Numbered from the stretch's first letter, positions 52,193-61,586 are shown. The stretch: 64,000 nucleotides of DNA from JBAVOR01 sp049692255 (GCA_049692255.1 JBAVOR010000025.1:1-64000); one strand, 5' to 3'. Numbers and translations: made by a program. The notes: a model not told the origin generated them from the sequence alone.

Positions 52193-53023
52193 ATGATGCT
52201 GGGTGATTATCTCCATTATTGCGCCTGCCAACTGACTCTTTTTTCTTGGCGCGATGGCATCGAGCTCATGCTCTTTGCGTTCATGAGTTACTGGTTTATT
52301 CGTTTTTTAGCATACGATAAAAATAACAATCTTGTTATTCCTTTTTATGGCCTTTGTGCTATGAGTGGTATAGCTGCTACCATGCAATTGACTACCGTTA
52401 CCCTTACCCTCACCACCTGCATGCCCTCATTAATGCTCATCTTTTATATTATTCATGAAAAAACGATGCGTAAAAATATCACTCAGCTGATGCACATACA
52501 TGCACCCTCCGTTGAAACAACGATAACCGATTGGCCAAATATCTTGGTGCAAGCATCGCTGCAAGCGCAGCCTAATCAGTTACCCTGCTATTTTATTATT
52601 GAGCGTACCCATTCATTATCATTATTTTTAGAAAATGGGTGTCCCATGCAAGCTCCACTTTCGGTAGCGTTGCTGCAACTATTTTTTGAAAGTAGTCGAA
52701 TCAAGCAACAGGAAATATTTTACCTCGATCATACCGGCATGCTCAAAGGAGTGCATATCAGCATCCATAGCGCCACACACCAACGGGATACGGAATGGTT
52801 TCAACCGATTATTACAGAAACTGATGCACTTATTATTAAACGAACGCATGATAACGGGTATACTGCATATGCCCATAACACGGTAATAGAAAATATATCG
52901 GCATCACAAACAATACGATTTATAAAACAGTACTGTTTTCTTACTCACCATACAGCTATAAAGGAACAAACCTATGGCACTTCTTACCCATCTGTCGCAA
53001 CTAGTCGGCAGGAGCACCATTAG
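52193..53023 (+). CDS. Degenerate diadenylate cyclase-like membrane protein in the cdaA position
   Basis: 276 residues. The N-terminal three hydrophobic segments (about 17-100) with WRDGIELMLFAFMSYWFIRF and a HEKTMRKNITQL helix line up with the CdaA membrane region. The C-terminal part resembles the DisA_N/DAC fold: YFIIERTHSLSLFLENG, then TDALIIKRTHDNGYTAYAHN. The two catalytic motifs are not there: where DGA is expected I read KQQEIFYL, and where RHR is expected TEWFQP. Synteny supports the call: a CdaR/YbbR-like gene and glmM follow, as in cdaA operons. The start follows AAGGAG. It is probably a pseudoenzyme, not a c-di-AMP synthase. Confidence 0.6.
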   Translation: MMLGDYLHYCACQLTLFSWRDGIELMLFAFMSYWFIRFLAYDKNNNLVIPFYGLCAMSGIAATMQLTTVTLTLTTCMPSLMLIFYIIHEKTMRKNITQLMHIHAPSVETTITDWPNILVQASLQAQPNQLPCYFIIERTHSLSLFLENGCPMQAPLSVALLQLFFESSRIKQQEIFYLDHTGMLKGVHISIHSATHQRDTEWFQPIITETDALIIKRTHDNGYTAYAHNTVIENISASQTIRFIKQYCFLTHHTAIKEQTYGTSYPSVATSRQEHH

Positions 53024-53333
53024 TCATTTGCTTATTGCATTATGTTGCGGCTATCTTTTATGGTATACAATGAGTTTGTATGTTCCCGTTACTCATACAT
53101 TCTCATGCCCCGTATACTATTACAATACTGAGAAATTGCAGGAACCCGCTGCCTTAACAGTGAGCATAGCAGGACCACGTCAAAGCATCGCACAATTTGT
53201 AGCACATAATCCTGCTATTCATATCGATGGAAATGATATAACGAATGAAGCTAAACAAATTATTGTTACCCCAGCCCATCTTTTTTTACCCGATGATATA
53301 AAATTGGTACACTGTTCTGCAATTGACCTTTAG
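52974..53333 (+). CDS. Short YbbR/CdaR-like membrane-anchored protein
   Basis: 119 residues. One N-terminal membrane helix (LLIALCCGYLLWYTMSLYV) is followed by a single YbbR-like domain (CPVYYYNTEKLQEPAALTVS to the end). CdaR proteins usually carry several such domains; this has one. It overlaps the upstream cyclase-like gene by 50 bases, in another frame, and lies 29 bases before glmM. The assignment leans on synteny with cdaA-cdaR-glmM plus the TM-plus-beta layout. Confidence 0.6.
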   Translation: MALLTHLSQLVGRSTISHLLIALCCGYLLWYTMSLYVPVTHTFSCPVYYYNTEKLQEPAALTVSIAGPRQSIAQFVAHNPAIHIDGNDITNEAKQIIVTPAHLFLPDDIKLVHCSAIDL

Positions 53334-53362
53334 TTACCGTACGCAAAGGGGAACATACGAGT

Positions 53363-54697
53363 ATGCAACAAACCATTTTTGGTACCGATGGCATTCGTGC
53401 CTCATTTGGCACGCATCTACTCACCATCGAAAATAGTATTGCCCTGGGGTTTGCATTGGGCGCCTGGTTACGTATTCGTGCAAACAATCAAGCCGTCACC
53501 CTATATATCGCACGTGACTCTCGCATTTCAGGCGATATTATCCAATCATCTATACAGATAGGGCTCTTGGCGAATGGTATTACCATACATGATACTGGGA
53601 TCATGCCAATTAGCGCACTGTTTTATGGAGTCACCCATACACACGATGCGTATGGCATCATGATTTCAGCATCCCATAATCTATACACAGATAATGGTAT
53701 TAAAATTATAGGTCCCAACGGTAAACTTACTGCTCTTGATGAACAGCGCATCACCGCATTTTTCAACTATTATCGCACATCACCCTATGATTACAGCGTG
53801 TTAACACCAGAGAAGTTGGGAACCGTTCATTATGCATCATGCATTGAACAGTACCGTTCATATGTATGTTCACGATGGCCTGCACATTTCCTGCAAGGGA
53901 AAAAAATCGTACTTGATTGCGCCAATGGCGCTGCCAGTATTATTGCACCAGATATCTTTAAAGCGTATGGTGCAGACGTAATCTCTCTACACAACACCCC
54001 TAACGGAACCAATATTAATGCTGCATGCGGTTCGACAGATCCACGCATGGCACAACAAGCAGTGATTCAGCACGGTGCATATGCAGGGTTTGCTTTTGAT
54101 GGCGATGGAGACCGTGTAGTGGCTATCGATGCACATGGTGCGCTGAAAGACGGCGATCATATTCTTGCGTTGCTTGCCGGCACACCAGACACGCAAACAG
54201 CTTCTGTTGTGGGAACTGTTATGAGCAACAGCGGTTTAGAACTGTTTTTAAAACAAAGAAATAAACGATTAGTGCGTGCGAACGTCGGAGAAAAGGCAGT
54301 ATTGCAAATGATGCAAAGAGAATCTGCATCGTTGGGTGGAGAACCTTCAGGCCATATTCTGTTGCATGAGTATATGCCCAGCAGTGATGGCATTATTGCA
54401 GCACTGGCAACTCTGCATGCTATGGAACAAATCAATAATCATACCATGGAAACATTTGTTCCTTTTGCACAATTTAATGCAGCAGTTACCATCACACACA
54501 AAAAACCACTTGCCAATTCAGAACTCCAAGAGATCATCACGCGCTACGAACAGCAATTGCAGCACGGGCGCTTGGTGGTACGATATTCAGGAACGGAACC
54601 TTTACTGCGCATCATGGTTGAAGAAGCAGATGACACCCTCACCCAACTCATTGGCACACGCCTAACCGAAGCATTAAAAGGGGCACTACAAAAATGA
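53363..54697 (+). CDS. glmM: Phosphoglucosamine mutase
   Basis: Converts glucosamine-6-phosphate to glucosamine-1-phosphate for UDP-GlcNAc, cell wall and LPS synthesis. It starts QQTIFGTDGIRASFG. The phosphoserine loop is MISASHNLYTDNGIKI, metal binding is DGDGDRVV, the sugar loop is GGEPSGHI and the phosphate loop is RYSGTEPLLRIM. 444 residues, normal. Last gene of the cdaA-like operon. Confidence 0.95.
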   Translation: MQQTIFGTDGIRASFGTHLLTIENSIALGFALGAWLRIRANNQAVTLYIARDSRISGDIIQSSIQIGLLANGITIHDTGIMPISALFYGVTHTHDAYGIMISASHNLYTDNGIKIIGPNGKLTALDEQRITAFFNYYRTSPYDYSVLTPEKLGTVHYASCIEQYRSYVCSRWPAHFLQGKKIVLDCANGAASIIAPDIFKAYGADVISLHNTPNGTNINAACGSTDPRMAQQAVIQHGAYAGFAFDGDGDRVVAIDAHGALKDGDHILALLAGTPDTQTASVVGTVMSNSGLELFLKQRNKRLVRANVGEKAVLQMMQRESASLGGEPSGHILLHEYMPSSDGIIAALATLHAMEQINNHTMETFVPFAQFNAAVTITHKKPLANSELQEIITRYEQQLQHGRLVVRYSGTEPLLRIMVEEADDTLTQLIGTRLTEALKGALQK

Positions 54698-54707
54698 GCG
54701 TAACTAC

Positions 54708-55223
54708 TCATTTTTTGCAATGGTCTGGATGATTTCTCAAATGATGCACAAATCTACACAGCTCCACTCCCTTTAACCTGTGGCCACAAAGATTGTAGCC
54801 TTGGGGATTTGCAATAAGCGTAGCCCACCCTTCTCTATGCTCTTTTTCATGTTCACGTTCTTCTCTAAAATGCCTGTTACGTGCGGCACAGCATGAAAAC
54901 GAAATTTCTTGCATATCGGAAGCTTTGATCTTCACATACTTATTTTCATCTCGTGGTAATTCCATAAGCCAATCAGATATGCATGTAAAGCAATGAGTGG
55001 TTCTTGGTTGTCTCTTTTTTCTTTTGTTATTTACGCTATTGCCAGACAATGGTGGTACACCCATTGTCGTGTTTGCTTCTGGTTTTATATCACTCAAACG
55101 AGATAGCATGTAGACTAAATGCTCCTCAGATTTATGAGAAAAATTTGCATCAGCAGCAAATGCCCTCTGGTAACCAGAAAAACTAACAACAGAAATGATC
55201 AGAAAGAAAATACCAGTAATCAT
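54708..55223 (-). CDS. Exported Cys/His-rich zinc-finger-like protein
   Basis: 171 residues with a signal peptide (MITGIFFLIISVVSFSGYQ). The second half has HCFTCISDWL, a CC followed by HFREEREHEKEH, and CGHRLKGVELCRFVHHLRNH near the end. The order CxxCI, Cys...HxxxxH, Cys...HxxxH is like the pair at 34202-35301, suggesting a third, more diverged member. The start at 55223 follows AGGTG; the frame runs 3 codons further to a GTG. Convergent with glmM, 10 bases away. Function unknown. Confidence 0.65.
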   Translation of the reverse strand: MITGIFFLIISVVSFSGYQRAFAADANFSHKSEEHLVYMLSRLSDIKPEANTTMGVPPLSGNSVNNKRKKRQPRTTHCFTCISDWLMELPRDENKYVKIKASDMQEISFSCCAARNRHFREEREHEKEHREGWATLIANPQGYNLCGHRLKGVELCRFVHHLRNHPDHCKK

Positions 55224-55339
55224 AGAAAACACCTACTTTACTTGAGATAAAACAAATTAAATGCATATAGAAGAATATAATAACAGAAATGAGGCGAGTG
55301 GCAATAAAAAGGGAAGTTTTATGATCGCCCTGTATTTTA

Positions 55340-55369
55340 TTGACAATTTGAAATTCATAATGATATACT
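55340..55369 (+). promoter_or_regulatory. Sigma70 promoter before the WD40 protein gene
   Basis: A perfect TTGACA, 18-base spacer, TATACT, 72 bases before the start. A small GGGG/CCCC hairpin lies in the leader at 55381-55393. Confidence 0.6.
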
Positions 55370-55441
55370 CCATAGCGTAGGGGGCTATACCCCAATAAAG
55401 ATCAAATGAATGCAAAAGAGGTTATTAAAAAAGGGGAATCA

Positions 55442-57655
55442 ATGAAAAAGTATGGAGTGTTAGGGCTTTTGGTGATATTGAACGCATGGGGCATGCATGT
55501 AATGGGGGCTGAATGCCCAACAAATCTTCAAGAGGAACCAGGAATGGTATACCTACAAAATGAGTATGGCGAACCTTTTTTGGTATCAGAACAACAGCTT
55601 CAATCGATACCAACATTACATACAGTATATCAACACACAGGCCTTGGTCGTACAGCTCCGATTTTTACTACAGTGTCAGATCTAGAATGGAAAGAGCAGT
55701 TTCCGAATATTACAATCTATCACCCTTCAACGCATGAAATAAAACACCTTCCTAAGGCTCATGCCCCATCATCTATACAACAGACAGAGCGTGAGCTTTT
55801 CTTCAAGAATCTTCAAACAGAGCCTGAGTTCCTCTCAAAGAATCTTCCAGAGCAAAAAGGGGTGGTATACCTACAGAATACCGATGAAAGCAAACCTTTT
55901 ACCATTACGGAACAACAACTTTACTTAATACCGAGATTAAATCAATTATATGAGGATCAGAAAGCAACCGGCCTTGGTTCAACCAGTCCTATCTACACTG
56001 GGTTACCACATTATCAATGGAATAGTTATATTCTGCCAATTTTATCTTTATTTTCAAAGAATGCTTCTCTTGGTGAAATAAGCAGCTATATTACCACTCA
56101 ATTTCCCAATATTGCTCAAAAACAAGAGTTATTAGAGATTACAAAACAACTTGAAATGAGCAGCATTACCGCTGTTGTTACATCTTTATTAATAAACTCA
56201 AACGAAGGCGTAAAAACAAAAGATGATCATCTCATTTCCATAGATCCAAAGATTATTAACTCAAATTATTTAGGTAACATTATTACTCAATCTATTATAG
56301 AAAATCAAACCATTCCGGTTACTTTAACTGAATGGAAAACCTATGTCACCCCATTCTCACAACTAGCAAGTGATCAAGATCTCAACACAACAAAAGTTCA
56401 AGACCTTATCACTAAAGCATACACTTCTGATTCTGCGTTAAGTAATCTTATTAACTTCGCTGAAAAATGGCAAATTCCATTATTACTTAACAATGCCATA
56501 GATGTCGCAGCAAAAAAAATAACTACAAATAAGGAAAAATATAAAAACAATGATAGCTCTTTTGCTCTCAGTGAATCAGCGAAATCTCTATTAATCTCGC
56601 GTATTAGAATGAACCACTATATCTATACAAAAACTTCTACAATCAATACCGGCTTTATACACCAACTAACATTTAGTCCCGTAAATGATAATCAGCTTAT
56701 TGCAGCTAGTAAGAACAATATTTCATCATGGAGTACCAAGCCACCGTTTACACAAAAAAACTTGTTGTCACTACCATCAGAAAGTAAAACGACCATTGTA
56801 CGCATGGTAGTCGATACTAAGTATATTGCTGCTGCTTTAACTAATGGAACAGTAAAAGCATGGGGCTCTTCCGATTTTATAAAAGATATAGATCATCTAT
56901 TGTCAGAACCGCAACAATCAACCATTGCTCTTACTAAGGGCAGGATATACGCTGCGCAATTATCCCGCAACACCATAGATGTAATAAACGCCAAAAAAGA
57001 CCCTATTGATAGATGGAATATAGCGCAAGATTCTATACAAACAATACACCTTAATCACACGGCCACCCATGTTGCTGCTATAAGCAAAGAAAAGAATTTA
57101 TCGCTAGAAATACGTGATATCAATCAAAAACTTCTCTATACTGTAAGTGACCCTGCAACAGCACAAGCAGAACAAGTATGTTTTAGCTATGATGATTCAA
57201 ATCTTATTTCTTCTTCTTATGACGGTACCATTACAGTATTTTCTCTCATGAATAAACCACACAAAATAATGCAATTTAAAACTAAGTTGCCTCATCCAAT
57301 AATTACATTACCTCCTGCTGCGAATAATTCTACAATACTCTGTGCGTGGGGTAACGTTTTACAAATATGGGACTTTCAGAAAGGCACCCTACTCCATACC
57401 ATAACCCTCCCTCATGAAAATATTATATATGCTATGGCGATCAATAGTAATAATTCAACAATTGCTATTGCTACAAATGATTCTGTGCAACTATGGGAAA
57501 GTCCAATCAAGCGTCAAGGGCAGTCTATCTCTTCATTACTTAAAGCAATAAGTGCACACAATGAAGGAGGTATTGGAAAAGATGCGCTTCCGGAACGACA
57601 CAATAATACCGTCATAGAATATTTAAAAGCATGGCTCTGGAGAAAGAATACTTGA
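55442..57655 (+). CDS. Exported Skp1/BTB-like plus WD40 repeat protein
   Basis: 737 residues with a signal peptide (MKKYGVLGLLVILNAWGMHV). The N-terminal 360 residues hold two clear and one weaker copy of a Skp1/BTB-like module: MVYLQNEYGEPFLVSEQQL (about 35), VVYLQNTDESKPFTITEQQL (about 140), and a third around 262. Helical tails such as LLEITKQLEMSSITAVVTSL and FAEKWQIPLLLNNAIDVAAK resemble the Skp1/BTB helical end. From about residue 400 to 700 WD40-like blades follow (NGTVKAWG, YDGTITVFS, WGNVLQIWDFQKG, NDSVQLWES). AAAAAAGGGG precedes the ATG. Both modules are typical of eukaryotic ubiquitin ligase adaptors; a host-directed role is inference. Confidence 0.68.
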   Translation: MKKYGVLGLLVILNAWGMHVMGAECPTNLQEEPGMVYLQNEYGEPFLVSEQQLQSIPTLHTVYQHTGLGRTAPIFTTVSDLEWKEQFPNITIYHPSTHEIKHLPKAHAPSSIQQTERELFFKNLQTEPEFLSKNLPEQKGVVYLQNTDESKPFTITEQQLYLIPRLNQLYEDQKATGLGSTSPIYTGLPHYQWNSYILPILSLFSKNASLGEISSYITTQFPNIAQKQELLEITKQLEMSSITAVVTSLLINSNEGVKTKDDHLISIDPKIINSNYLGNIITQSIIENQTIPVTLTEWKTYVTPFSQLASDQDLNTTKVQDLITKAYTSDSALSNLINFAEKWQIPLLLNNAIDVAAKKITTNKEKYKNNDSSFALSESAKSLLISRIRMNHYIYTKTSTINTGFIHQLTFSPVNDNQLIAASKNNISSWSTKPPFTQKNLLSLPSESKTTIVRMVVDTKYIAAALTNGTVKAWGSSDFIKDIDHLLSEPQQSTIALTKGRIYAAQLSRNTIDVINAKKDPIDRWNIAQDSIQTIHLNHTATHVAAISKEKNLSLEIRDINQKLLYTVSDPATAQAEQVCFSYDDSNLISSSYDGTITVFSLMNKPHKIMQFKTKLPHPIITLPPAANNSTILCAWGNVLQIWDFQKGTLLHTITLPHENIIYAMAINSNNSTIAIATNDSVQLWESPIKRQGQSISSLLKAISAHNEGGIGKDALPERHNNTVIEYLKAWLWRKNT

Positions 57656-57688
57656 TGGAAAAAATGAAGTGAATAATGAGTAGAACAT

Positions 57689-58636
57689 TCACTCGTACAT
57701 GCACTTAAGTAACACTTGGTCAATTAAATGGGCACCGCCACCATTTTTAATGGCATGGTCAGCTGCATATAACGCCTCGTGCGCAGCAACTAAAGATTGG
57801 TACGAAAAGTTTTTCCAATCTTTTTTGGTGAAAGAAAATGGCAAGCGATGGGTAATTTTCTTGGCAGTTGCAAACTGGTTCTGTTCAGCATAATGCACAA
57901 ACAGCGCGGAACGCCAAAACTGGTCTGACCAAAAAGCGGTCCAAAACGATGGTTGATACTCATCAACCAAGCGTAACCACATACTAAAAAACTGAGTATT
58001 GCGCGCGAAAAACAGTGAACTTAGTTGAAACAATGATTCATCATGCGGCGCCAACACGGGCAACCAACGCTTAATAAATTGCTCACCATAGGTTGCACTC
58101 AAAACAGGCGCATACATGAGAAAGACACAGAGAGTCTCAAGGGGCCATTGCGTTGTATGTCGAAACAAATAAGGCAGAAATCGTTCAACGCGTGTCTTAT
58201 GGGCTGCGTCACACAATACATTATTCAATGCAGACGCTACTGAAATATCGCCAGACACGGGAACGGCGATCACCGGTATATCTTTTACTGTTGTACTATC
58301 TGCTGCATCTATGTATGCATAGATATAATGAGGACCACAATACTGTGTTAAAAAGACAAGCCATTCTTGCCGTACCGTTAGTGCTAATACAGAAAGGTTT
58401 CCTATCCAAAACCGTTGCGCCATGCCCAAAAAAGAGATCGCTGTTAACGCTTGAAATTCACGCAGTGACCGCGTAGAAACATCGATAGTTACTAGTTGCG
58501 GTGCAGGAATAACGACTGCGCGCGCTTGTAAAAAAAGAGAAAAAAAAAGTTCTGCTTCTTTGCTTATGCTAAACAATGAAACAGCAGGCAGCGGTGAACC
58601 GCTCTCTAATACAGTTATATAGTGAAGTAGTTGCAT
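57689..58636 (-). CDS. holA: Divergent DNA polymerase III delta subunit-like protein
   Basis: 315 residues. The middle (RFLPYLFRHTTQWPLETLCV, FARNTQFFSMWLRLVDE) and especially the end, SLVAAHEALYAADHAIKNGG followed by a Leu-rich helix, match the C-terminal pattern of HolA, the clamp-loader delta subunit (normally LLEADxxLKxG). The N-terminal part lacks an obvious P-loop, as in delta. Size fits (family about 330). The start at 58636 follows AGGTGG. It lies 13 bases after rph on the same strand. Assignment by pattern only; it may be another helical protein. Confidence 0.5.
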   Translation of the reverse strand: MQLLHYITVLESGSPLPAVSLFSISKEAELFFSLFLQARAVVIPAPQLVTIDVSTRSLREFQALTAISFLGMAQRFWIGNLSVLALTVRQEWLVFLTQYCGPHYIYAYIDAADSTTVKDIPVIAVPVSGDISVASALNNVLCDAAHKTRVERFLPYLFRHTTQWPLETLCVFLMYAPVLSATYGEQFIKRWLPVLAPHDESLFQLSSLFFARNTQFFSMWLRLVDEYQPSFWTAFWSDQFWRSALFVHYAEQNQFATAKKITHRLPFSFTKKDWKNFSYQSLVAAHEALYAADHAIKNGGGAHLIDQVLLKCMYE

Positions 58637-58649
58637 ATCACCACCTATT

Positions 58650-59423
58650 CTAGTGGCAAAACTCGAGCATATCTTTCGTTTGATACAGCGTTGGTGCGTT
58701 TTCAAGCGGTATACTTTGTTCAATGGCACTAAACAACGCGCGTATTGCATCTTGTGCTGCATGCTGCATCTGCGTCATGTGCACCCAGTCAACTATACCC
58801 CGTTCAGCACATCCTTGAATTTCTATAATTTTGTTACTGCGTGACAGCACAAAGTTAAAGTCCGCATCAACATACGCATCTTCAGCATAATCAATATCTA
58901 CTAAAATAGAATCATGCATAATGCCTAACGATACACCGGCAATCGGTTCACGAATAATCGGTGCACTAATATCTTTACGCTCTAGCCAACGCTCTTGTGC
59001 CAAAAACAATGCAATGCTTGCAGCAGTAATGCAGGCGGTACGAGTACCGCCATCTGCTTGTAATACGTCGCAATCAACATAAATCGTCTTTTCTGATTGC
59101 TTGTGCTCAAGGGTAACCACTGAACGCAAACAACGTCCAATCAAACGAGAGATTTCTACTGACCGGTCACTGCGTCTGCATGCATCACGTTCAGTGCGAG
59201 TTTGTGTTGCATTGGGCAATAACGCATATGATGCGGTCAACCACCACTGTTTTTTATTCTTGAGAAAATGGGGTACAGAGTTTGCTAACGAAACGGTACA
59301 TAACACTTTCGTGTTACCCAGTTCAAGCAACACCGAACTGTCCCCATTACCAAACGCGTTGACATTAATTTTGAGTGGGCGCACTTGATCATTGCTGCGA
59401 CCGTATGAACGCATTAGCTGCAT
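58650..59423 (-). CDS. rph: Ribonuclease PH
   Basis: Phosphorolytic 3'-5' exonuclease that trims tRNA 3' ends. It starts RSYGRSNDQVRPLKINVN and has GNTKVLCTVSL, the RNA-binding arginines in RRSDRSVEISRLIGRCLR, DCDVLQADGGTRTACITAA and VDIDYAEDAYVDADFNFV. 257 residues. A GAGG lies 10 bases before the chosen start. Both rph and pnp are present and adjacent. Confidence 0.95.
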   Translation of the reverse strand: MQLMRSYGRSNDQVRPLKINVNAFGNGDSSVLLELGNTKVLCTVSLANSVPHFLKNKKQWWLTASYALLPNATQTRTERDACRRSDRSVEISRLIGRCLRSVVTLEHKQSEKTIYVDCDVLQADGGTRTACITAASIALFLAQERWLERKDISAPIIREPIAGVSLGIMHDSILVDIDYAEDAYVDADFNFVLSRSNKIIEIQGCAERGIVDWVHMTQMQHAAQDAIRALFSAIEQSIPLENAPTLYQTKDMLEFCH

Positions 59424-59498
59424 TATTGCATAACCTCACTTAGATAAACAACACCGCTTCAATAACATATGCAATAACTAACAATAGTCTTTTAACCA

Positions 59499-61586
59499 TT
59501 ATTTTCCTTCATCAAGCAAACGTAAACGAATTCTGCCATTCGATTCATCGTAATCCATCACTTCGACGTGCACTTGCATATCTGCTGGAAATTCTCTGGC
59601 CAAGTTCTGTTGTTTTGCTTTTGGAATCATAGAAATATGCACAAGCCCATCAGTGCCCGGTGCTAATTCTACAAAGATACCAAATTCAGCAACACGCTTG
59701 ACTTTACCAGCATAACGGTCACCCGGCTGAATAAGTCCCGCGATCACTTTCACCCAACCAATTGCTTGATCAATATTTGCTTCTGGTTTACCAAAAATAT
59801 TAACTAAACCATTTTCTTCGATATCAATTGATGTGCCTGTTTTTTCAGTAATTTCTTTAATAACCTTACCGCCGGAACCTATGATAGCGCCAATTTTTTC
59901 GGTAGGAATTTTAACAGAAACAATCTTTGGCACGAGTGGAGACAATGTTGGATTTGGCACTGTCATTACTTTTTGCATCTCTTGCAGAATATGTATACGC
60001 CCGTCGCGTGCTTGTGCTAATGCCTTTTGGAACACTTCGCGTGGCAAGCCACCTTTGTATTTGATATCCATCTGTAATGCAGTAATACCTTCTCTAGTAC
60101 CGGTAACTTTGAAATCCATGAGGCCATACGCATCTTCGTTACCATTAATATCACTCAATGGTTGGAAACGACCGTCAGCTCCTTGCAAAAGACCCATAGC
60201 GATACCGCTTACCATCTTTTTAATTGGCACCCCTGCGTTCATCAAAGACATCGTTGCTGCACAGGTAGTTGCCATTGAAGTAGAACCGTCAGATTCTAAA
60301 ATATCAACAACAATACGAATGGTATACGGAAAGCTTTCAGCTGCAGGAAGCATACGCTCAACAGCCGATGCTGCTAAATGACCGTGACCAATTTCGCGTC
60401 TGCCCGGTGCACGCAATCCGCGCACTTCGCCCGCTGAAAATGGAGGGAAATTATAGTGCAACATAAATGTTTTATCAAGAGTACCACCCATAAGCGTTTC
60501 TACTTGCTGCTGGTCTTGGCCGGTGCCTAACGTGACTAGCGCTAATGCCTGTGTACGACCACGGATAAACAATGATGACCCGTGAGTTCCTGGCAACAAG
60601 CCAACCTCTACTGCAATGGGGCGTACTTGAGTGAAAGGACGATTGTCGATACGTTTTTGATCGGCAACAATCAATAATCCCATCTTTTCTGCAAATAACT
60701 TATCGAACATATATTTGACAAGCTTTTGAGAAATCTCTTTTTCTTCAATATCTTTTTCATGATCAGCGATAAATGAATCACGCAATGCACTGATTGCATC
60801 TGCGCGCTCAATGGTATCGGTAATAAATACGGTACGCAAACGATCATCGGTTAAAAAGGCGTCTGCTTGTGTTTGCATGTAGGTCCAGGCATCTGTTTCT
60901 TCTGGCGCTTCTTTAGCAACACCCACTTGCTTGCAAATATCTTCTTGCCAAGCAATCTGTTCTTTAATCTTGTCATGCGCTTTAAAGAGCATATCAATCA
61001 CTTGATCTTCAGAAACCTCATTGAGGGAACCTTCGACCATGTTAATGCCTTCTTTAGAACCGGCAACAACCAAGCGAACATCAGATGCTTGTGATTGCGT
61101 GAAGGTAGGATTCAGAATCCATTCGCCATCCACGCGCGCAACTTCCACTGCACCAATAGGGCCCATGAATGGGATTTTAGAAATAGAAAGCGCTAATGAA
61201 ACTGCTACTAATGCGATAGTGTTTGGCATGTGCTCTTTATCAACTGAATATACCGTTGCCAACACTTGTAATTGATGAAAATAAATCTCAGGAAATAAAG
61301 GACGAATTGCACGGTCAATTAAACGACTCGTCAATACTTCTTTATCCGATGACTTGCCTTCACGCTTAAAGTAACCACCAGGGATTTTACCCGCAGCGGC
61401 ATACTGTTCGCGATAATCAACTGTTAATGGTAAAAACCCAGCAAACTCCTCGGTTGGCGCACTGACTGCAGTAGCTAATACAACAGTACCCCCCTGCTTG
61501 AACCATACGGCACCATCAGCCTGCTGTGCTACTTTACCAATCTCAACTTCAAACCCAAACCCCGGTAACTGAAACGTTTTTACCAT
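59499..61586 (-). CDS. pnp: Polynucleotide phosphorylase
   Basis: Phosphorolytic mRNA-decay exonuclease. Two RNase PH domains (first block KIPGGYFKREGKSSDKEVLT; second with RREIGHGHLAASAVERMLP and catalytic IVVDILESDGSTSMATTCAA) flank an alpha-helical linker. A KH domain (IGAIIGSGGKVIKEITEK) and an S1 domain (GDRYAGKVKRVAEFGIFVEL) follow. 695 residues, normal. Downstream of rpsO as in most bacteria. Confidence 0.97.
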   Translation of the reverse strand: MVKTFQLPGFGFEVEIGKVAQQADGAVWFKQGGTVVLATAVSAPTEEFAGFLPLTVDYREQYAAAGKIPGGYFKREGKSSDKEVLTSRLIDRAIRPLFPEIYFHQLQVLATVYSVDKEHMPNTIALVAVSLALSISKIPFMGPIGAVEVARVDGEWILNPTFTQSQASDVRLVVAGSKEGINMVEGSLNEVSEDQVIDMLFKAHDKIKEQIAWQEDICKQVGVAKEAPEETDAWTYMQTQADAFLTDDRLRTVFITDTIERADAISALRDSFIADHEKDIEEKEISQKLVKYMFDKLFAEKMGLLIVADQKRIDNRPFTQVRPIAVEVGLLPGTHGSSLFIRGRTQALALVTLGTGQDQQQVETLMGGTLDKTFMLHYNFPPFSAGEVRGLRAPGRREIGHGHLAASAVERMLPAAESFPYTIRIVVDILESDGSTSMATTCAATMSLMNAGVPIKKMVSGIAMGLLQGADGRFQPLSDINGNEDAYGLMDFKVTGTREGITALQMDIKYKGGLPREVFQKALAQARDGRIHILQEMQKVMTVPNPTLSPLVPKIVSVKIPTEKIGAIIGSGGKVIKEITEKTGTSIDIEENGLVNIFGKPEANIDQAIGWVKVIAGLIQPGDRYAGKVKRVAEFGIFVELAPGTDGLVHISMIPKAKQQNLAREFPADMQVHVEVMDYDESNGRIRLRLLDEGK

